DNA of 64,000 nucleotides from Gnetum montanum (taxonomy: Eukaryota; Streptophyta; Gnetopsida; Gnetales; Gnetaceae): NCBI GenBank assembly GCA_015680685.1, contig MNCI01008018.1:148361-212360 (forward strand). The letters run 5' to 3'. Both the position numbers and the translations under genes were made by a program. This document shows, piece after piece, positions 57,739-64,000 of the stretch (position 1 is its first letter; each line of letters starts with the position of its first letter). The notes beneath the pieces are model-generated. The model saw only the letters and a list, made by a program, of their open reading frames with translations, did no database searches and was not told the DNA's origin.

Positions 57739-60700
57739 CCATCTTTCCTTAGTACTAATAAAAAATTTCTTACTCTATCAAAAGAAGCCTTGTCAAAATT
57801 TCAAGGGCTTTTCAAAAATGATATCTATATAATCAATTGAAAGAATGTCATAATGTACTTTATCTTTAAAGGAATCAATCTTGAAATAAAAAATACATCT
57901 CTCCTTTACTTCTTGTAAATGATCTTTAAAAAGCCAATAAACTCTATAGGGCCTAGGGTATAAAAATATCTTCAAGCCAAGCTTAGAAATAACTTTAGAA
58001 GAAATCACATTTTCTTAGACACCACAATCAATCAAAGTGTATATCCATTTTTCATTATCAAGATACCTAGTCCCAATTGTAAAGAGAATATTCCTTAACA
58101 TTCATATTTTCATTTCACTTTCCTTTGTTGTATGAAGGAATCATCTCTTGTCAATTTGCCAAGATTTTTTCTTGAATCTCTAAGGAGGGAACATTGGGGT
58201 TATACCTCAAGCATTATTCTGGCTCTATGGTAGGTAGCACATTCAAGGGACTTGCTATCGTGGCTAATTATTCATAAATACTACCAACATAGGGTGTGGC
58301 CTGTAATAGGTATGTAGGGGAACTTGGGAGCTTCTTCCTCTATGCCCCTTAGGTGTAGGAGGGGGCTTGATTACTAGAGTTTTAGGATCTATTGATGATG
58401 CTAGAGAATCCCAACGTTAGCTAGTTATTAGAGGATGCAATGGTGCAAGCTAGGGAAGAGGAGCAGAACTACTAGGAGGTACTCATAATATAACAAATGA
58501 GGGATGTTCATGTCAAGAGGTAGGCTAAGCAACAACAACATCAAGAGGAGTTATAGCTTATTTAGCTTCAAGTTAAGCACCATAAAGCTTAGAGGTGGCA
58601 AGAGTAGGAAGAGGAACTACAAAGATAGGTTCAAATGGAAATTTTGCAAGAGGGAAGAGGATCAAAGGTACCAAGAAGATTTTGAAAAGGAGGAGGCTGA
58701 TAAGGCATTACTAGAAGAAATACAAATGCAATAATGTTTTGAGTAGGCTTAGAAGGTGAAGGTGTGATGATGGTTGTTGAATGACCATTGCCTTTATATA
58801 CTTACAAGCATTAATAAGGAGGCATCATGGGATGAGTTGAGGAGGCATATCAAGTTAATTTCTTCCAAGTACCATCTTGATAAGACCAAAGATATGTTGG
58901 AAAGAGTTCACCAAAAAATGGAATGGAATTTCCTTGAGTTTCAATAGGTGATAAATTTTGTTACTTCTAAGATGCTTTGAGTCATTCTGGACCAAGTCCA
59001 CTTCAAGGTGGCCCATGGATACCCTTGTTACTACCTATCACATCACATGTAGTGGGTTCTTTTATCTCTGGTTTATGTTTTTTGGGCTTGGTTGGTGCAT
59101 GGGTTTGGCTCCATGGGTTTGGGCCTGGTTGGGCTTTGCCTTTTACCTAGCTTTTTCTATGTTAATCCAAGGTTGATGGTTTGAGGATGTAAGGCATTTG
59201 AACATGCTTGGTAGGAATTCTTATTGTGGGAAAGGACTTCTCCATAGTTTTTGAATGAGATCATTGTTGTAAATATGTTGTTTGTACTTTGATGTTAATA
59301 GAATTTGCTTGACATTTTTTCAAAAAAAAAAAAAAAACATTCATATTTGCTATGAAACTACACAAATTAATTTTAGTTACATCTTCTCTCATAGAAGCAT
59401 AAGGATTACATTCATTGGAGGACTCTTTCTTCTTTAGAGTTTGGATTTCTTTACTCTTGTAAATATTTGGATTCTTTCATTCCCATTGCTTATTTTCCAT
59501 CTTACCAAAATTGAAGCATCGAAGTTTGGAAGTCATTCCCTTGATCCTTCTCATTCTTGAAGTAGTATTTCTTGTAATCCTTGCCCTTTTTAGACCACTC
59601 TTACTTCTCATTTTTATCTTCTTTGGTATTTCCCTTCTCCTTGACTTCTTGCTCATCATTAAAAGCTTTGGATTCCTTACCCTTAGAAGTTTTGAGATTT
59701 TTTTTAAAGCCTTGAAGTTTCTTCTCAGCTTTAAAGCTAATTCAAAAGCCTCATCCAATGTTTAGGACTTATATAATTTTAGCTCTTATTAGTATTTTCT
59801 CTTTAATCCACCTTGAAAATTAGATTCTTTCTCATACTCATCCCAATGAAATTCTGCTTGCTAGAAGGCTTTGGAAAAATCCATGTAGAAGTGTTTAAAA
59901 CTCTTATTAAATTATCTTAAATATTTCAATTTTTGGATTACCTCTTGTTTATGATGGATATTTTCAAATTTTGATTTGAGCATGAACTACATCAAGACCA
60001 ATCTTTGATAAAAGATCTAGTACTTACAAGGTAAGCATGAATCTCTTTCTCCCACAAAATATGTGTCATACCTTTAAGTTTGGTCTCAACATATAACACT
60101 TCTTGATGGCCTTCTACATCTTCAAGTTCAAAGCACTTTTTCAAAATTTTTAGCAAATATAGAAAAGATTTAGTGCCCTCCATCCCATTAAAAGTCTTCA
60201 CTTCTTCATGAGGCATTCTAGAGGCATACCTAAAAGCCTTTTCAAGAGTGCTCTTCATGTTTTTCATAGGGTTCCTTTAATACCTAGAAGTAGATCCATT
60301 ATTCCTTCTACTTCAAAATCTAGGACTATGGGATCTTGATCCAATAATTGGAGAATCAGAGTTTCCATCATATTCCTCATCTTCTCCAATGTATTCACCC
60401 CTGAAAGGATAATCATCTGTAAGATCTAGCATGGATGATTTCCTAGTTGAAGAAGTCCTTGGTGAAGAAAATATTGTGTTGGATTTTTTCCTAAATGCCC
60501 TTGGTATTGGAGGTTAATCTTTCTTTCCTTCAAGCTTTTCCATTTAATCCACAAAACTCTTGAGTACATCCCTTAGGTATTTCATGTTCTTAGCTAAGCC
60601 TTAGACTAATTTGTTCTTGGGTACCATGATTAAATAGACCTAAAATATAAATTACACAAATACCCATAATAAATACCAAAATGATTAAGATTATCCACAA

Positions 60701-61010
60701 TGGAAAATGGAGCACCTAATTAGATTTATCAAGAAATATGAAATTCCAAAATAGGATTCACATAATTTTCATAAACCCTAGTTAAAAAATTTTAATGAAT
60801 ATCCTAAACAACAAGAATTGCCAATACCTAATTTAATTAATCATCCAAATAGCCAAAAGAAGACTAATCAAATCCTAGTTAAATAGGGAGAATAACATGA
60901 ACAAAATTGCAAACCCAAATGAAGTTAGAGATGAGTGAATTCTTGTGACTTAATGAAGAGGATTCATGTCCTTAAGTTATTTGTCTTCAGTCCTTTGCTC
61001 TAATACAAAT
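57739..61010 (-). mobile_element. Gypsy gag-protease element, minus strand (copy F), split by a retroposon
   Basis: Minus strand order: primer-site-like GCTCTAATACAAA (plus 60997-61009, reverse TTTGTATTAGAGC, close to the tRNA-iMet type TGGTATCAGAGC). gag starts at ATG 60625-60627 and includes VKTFNGMEGTKSFLYLL, KKCFELEDVEGHQEVLYVET and KLKGMTHILWEKEI (60210-60030). A basic linker and a decayed zinc knuckle LRCFNFGKMENKQWE (59521-59477) follow. Protease fragment VISKLGLKIFLYPRPYRVYW and YFKIDSFKDKVHYDILSIDY lies at 57793-58008. Between knuckle and protease sits the retroposon 58110-59335. No RT is seen on the left. Its 5' LTR begins near 61011. Confidence 0.75.
58097..59348 (+). pseudogene. 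Poly(A) retroposon with 13-bp target-site duplication (processed-pseudogene-like)
   Basis: An exact AACATTCATATTT occurs at 58097-58109 and 59336-59348. Between them is a 1.2-kb plus-strand sequence ending in poly(A) (from about 59322). Its frames encode a Gln/Glu-rich, coiled-coil-like protein: MVQAREEEQNY, AKQQQHQEEL, VQMEILQEGRG, YQEDFEKEEADKALLEEIQM, then NKEASWDELRRHIKLISSKY and MLERVHQKMEWNFLEFQ (58812-58947). Internal stops are nearly all TAG where Gln (CAG) fits. No RT or endonuclease is encoded, so it was probably mobilised by a LINE machinery. The parent gene or element is not recognised. Confidence 0.8.
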
Positions 61011-62050
61011 TTAGTAAGAGCCTGGCTTCAATAAACCAAAATTAAAACTTAAACCTATATACTTGCACACACATTTGGAAACAAGAAAGAAACACCTCTT
61101 TATTCTTGTTGGAAAATAAAGAGAAATACAAATGCTAGAAGCAGATGTTTAGCACAGACAAGTTCTTAAGACCTAATACAACATACTTACAAAAAAAAAA
61201 TGTCTATAGAGTCTTATAATAATGGATGCTCAAATGGAACTCAACATTACTCTCTTCTTAATTCTCTCCCTCTTACTGAAATGAATTCCCAAGAGGTTAA
61301 TTTATACTTTTTCCTCATGAACTTTCCCCACATTGATTCTATTAGAATCTAGACAATAACATCCCATGATTGACAAAAAATCTTTGGAGAAGAGGATATG
61401 TTCTACTAGAGAGTAATCAATTCACAGAGGAGACATCTTTTAGGTGCTATAACTATCTTAGGTTTAGAGAAGACATATTGAAGATGGTGTAGACATCTTT
61501 CTAGAGTTTCAAGCTCATACAAAAGATGTCTAATAGACATCTACACTCTAGACAACATGTCTTGTCTTAGGAGGAGATTTCTATCTTGTTAGGGGAGATG
61601 TCTATACTCTAGAGGAGACGTCTATCCTAGTAGAGCCAAAAATAAGGATGCTGATTTTGAGGTCTAGAACATCCAACATCTTTTAAAAATTTTCTATTAT
61701 CCTTGGAAATTATTGAACACATCAAATTATCCCCAAAAAACTTCCAAACATGACAAAATACTTACAAATACAGAGATACTACAAACAAACATGAAACACT
61801 CATGAAAAATAAGAAACATACAAAACAATCCATTGAGGATGATACATGGATTTGGTGATATCCACATCATCTATTCAGTTGTATAAGTTGTTTTTTATAT
61901 TTAAATCCTTAAAAAACCTATTAATTAAGCTAAGTATCCAAAATAATGTTTACTTTTAATAGGTAATAAGCACTGTTTGTCATATACTAGTTGGTAAGGA
62001 GAAAAATTGAGGCTAGGTTGCTAGGATGTTTGATATGCCCATAAAGCATT
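61011..62050 (-). repeat. 5' LTR region of copy F (extent uncertain)
   Basis: Starts TTAGTAAGAGCCTGG next to the primer-like site. It contains AGAGGAGACATC and GGAGATGTCTA phrases repeated around 61420-61620. The right edge is not defined because the partner LTR is not in the window. Confidence 0.4.
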
Positions 62051-62099
62051 ATTAAGTTTTCTAGGCTAGTTGTTTCTTCTTACAGATGCTATCTTTATC

Positions 62100-63023
62100 A
62101 ATGAGTCATAATATCTATAGGCTACATTGACAGGCATGCATTGATGTAACTCCATCGATGTATCTCTATTGACACATGATGACATGTGTCAATGCAGATG
62201 CATCGATGAAGCCTATATACATGCATGTACCAACCACATTTATGGCATCTTAGGTCCATATCATAGTGAAGCTCTTGCATTTTGATTTCTCTATAGTTAG
62301 AATATTTTCTTGTAAGTGCACACATCATGAATTCAAGAGATTGTATGGATTTTTACTCGAGCATCATGTACCTAAACACATTGGCATGAATGGCAGTAAA
62401 GACTAATTTGTGACATTATTTGTAGCACTTGGATTAGCTTAATCTTTCTTATTTTCACTCTACTTTTAATGAAATTTACTTTCATAGTCCTAATTAATGC
62501 ACTTAATCATAAATACATAAGTATGACCACTTTGAGCATAATGTTTTATGCCTGGTTATCCCAGTAGTCATTGTTTGATATGCCTAGTANATTTTATGCC
62601 TGGTTATCCCAGTAGTCATTGTTTGATATGCCTAGTAATAGCTATTTGATAGACTAGTAACCTAATATGAGTTTGGAATGTGTATGGTAAGTGGGAAAGG
62701 CTACTTATGTTAGGATAGTTAGTCATGATAATATTTAATTAGTTAAATAGTTAATTATTAAGCCTTCATTTACTCATCTAGCTGTTAGGAGAAAATATAT
62801 AAAAAATACCAACAAAAATAAATATCGTAAGCTTTAACTCACATTTAACCATATGCATATATAGCACAAGTATGAATTAGGAAGACAATGATCATAAACT
62901 TCCTTGACTCACTATCTAAGACTATAAGCAAACCTAGGAACTAATTCTATAGAACTCAATTGGACCACTAGTGTATACTTGTGATTCATATGGTTGGACA
63001 GAGGGTATGCCTGCTACTTATCA
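62100..63023 (+). repeat. 5' LTR of GATATC-family copy E
   Basis: Shares TTAGAATATTTTC, TTTTTACTCGAGCATCATGTAC, TGGTTATCCCAGTAG, GGAATGTGTATGGTAAGTGGG and the end CTACTTATCA (63023) with the other family LTRs. A primer site TTGGTGTCATTGTTGAGGAT (63024-63043, decayed tRNA-Asp type) follows. The left edge is an estimate. The single N at 62590 joins two copies of the same roughly 45 bp, see findings. Confidence 0.75.
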
Positions 63024-63043
63024 TTGGTGTCATTGTTGAGGAT
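63024..63043 (+). promoter_or_regulatory. Primer-binding site of copy E, decayed tRNA-Asp type
   Basis: TTGGTGTCATTGTTGAGGAT immediately after the LTR. It corresponds to the site at 33636-33654 of copy C, with several transitions. Confidence 0.7.
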
Positions 63044-63197
63044 TTAGTTTAGCTAAGTACACTAAGTAGGAAAAGACTATGAAGTTACACAAAGGCATTG
63101 TAAAGAGCACATAATGAACCACTATCATCCATTAAGGAAATAATTAAAGAAATAATAAAATACTAAAAAGCATACTATTTTTTAATCTATAACTAAT

Positions 63198-64000
63198 ATG
63201 GCTTCTTCTCATAGGGATGAATCTCCACCACATACTAGCAAATCCAATCAACAATGGAAAGCATCAAAGAAGTCCCAACAACTAAGGGTTTTCTATTCTC
63301 ATCTAAATCTCTATAATTTTGGTTTCACCTTCATCCTACCTCAAGATGAATGAATGCACTGGAAGAACATGGAAGACAACATAGTGTTGCCTCTAGATCG
63401 ATCTGTTCCTACCATGTTAATGAACAATCTCATCAAGCTAGGCATCATTGCACTTAACTCAAAATATGAACTCCAAGCCTACACCTATAGGGACTATTAG
63501 CCCATCGATGCTTAGAAAAAGAAGGATTAGCACATGTAAGCATGATATGAGGCTTCTAAGGACAAGAGGAATCCAATCCATTTATTCTTATGATGACACA
63601 AAGAGGGCTAGGATTTCTTTTCTAGCCAACCGTAATACATAGATTCTCCTCTTCTCTATGATAAGAAGACCCTTAGCTAAAGGCTTTAGTCAACTCTAGA
63701 GAACCTTGGTGATGAAAAAAATGGATCTTATGATTGAGGGATCTCAACAAATAATAATCCTACCCAATCATCTAAGGGCAAGGATAATGATCAAAATAAA
63801 GATAAATAAAAGCATAAGGATTAAGGTAGGGAACGAGGGAGAAGAACTAGCAGGCATTGTTCCACTAGCTCTTCTTCTTCATCCTTATCATCCTCTTTAT
63901 CTTTATCATTGAATTCTAATAGAAGAATAGGAGCTAAGACAAAAAGGAGGAGTAGTAGAGAGATTGAGATGGGATGAATGGCAAGATAGAAATAAACATA
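63198..64000 (+). pseudogene. gag of copy E, runs off the window
   Basis: ATG at 63198 starts MASSHRDESPPHTSKSNQQW, followed by FGFTFILPQDE, a TGA where W is expected, MHWKNMEDNIVLPLDRSVPT and MLMNNLIKLGIIALNSKYEL. This matches copy C (HQDEQLHWRDLEGNIVLPP, MLLRALAQIGMSQLYAEY). Later frames include stops. The element continues beyond 64000. Confidence 0.8.

Overview
The window reads as nuclear DNA of a land plant, most likely a seed plant with a large, repeat-rich genome. A gymnosperm would fit, but the sequence does not prove it. The signs are an intron-rich IQM-type plant gene, a nuclear tRNA-Leu, and many old, nested, stop-riddled Ty3/gypsy (Tat and Athila-like) and LINE copies. It is a draft assembly, with N runs at 12967-13593 and 33826-33991 and single-N joins at 4558, 10210, 23310, 27858, 32394, 32500 and 62590.

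Layout. 1-17.7 kb: a Tat-clade Ty3/gypsy element on the plus strand. Its pol (7.1-10.2 kb) carries RT, two RNase H domains and integrase, and the integrase tail resumes at 13.64 kb. The interrupting block holds an antisense gag piece, a small fragment of a plant glycerol-3-phosphate acyltransferase (GPAT) gene and an LTR-like repeat. A second copy of the GPAT-then-LTR-like pair lies at 2.2-4.8 kb. Behind the pol tail come three minisatellites (about 35-bp, 72-bp and 98-bp units). 17.7-36.7 kb: several copies of one Athila-like family (called here the GATATC family, from palindromes in its U3) inserted among plus- and minus-strand LINEs. The best copy, 27747-34305, has two LTRs, a tRNA-Asp-type primer site and a perfect CCCTG target duplication. 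36.7-44.6 kb: gene space, with one apparently intact gene, an IQ-domain (IQM) calmodulin-binding protein of 9 coding exons and 556 residues, followed by an intact tRNA-Leu(UAA). 44.6-46.6 kb: minisatellites, then the relic of an ISXO2/IS1595-type (Merlin superfamily) DNA transposase. 46.6-64 kb: three further gypsy elements. These are a minus-strand gag relic, a plus-strand GATATC-family copy ending in an LTR at 56819-57738, and a minus-strand gag-protease element split by a poly(A) retroposon with a 13-bp target duplication. The 5' LTR and gag of another GATATC-family copy run off the right edge.

Only the IQM gene and the tRNA look functional. The most unusual items are: (1) the Merlin-type transposase relic; (2) the GATATC family, in which two independent copies go from gag-protease straight to a purine-rich block with no reverse transcriptase, and carry that block a second time at the 3' LTR; (3) the twice-seen GPAT fragment next to the same LTR-like repeat. 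Many stops in the decayed reading frames are TAG where CAG or TGG is expected, which suits deamination of methylated cytosine.
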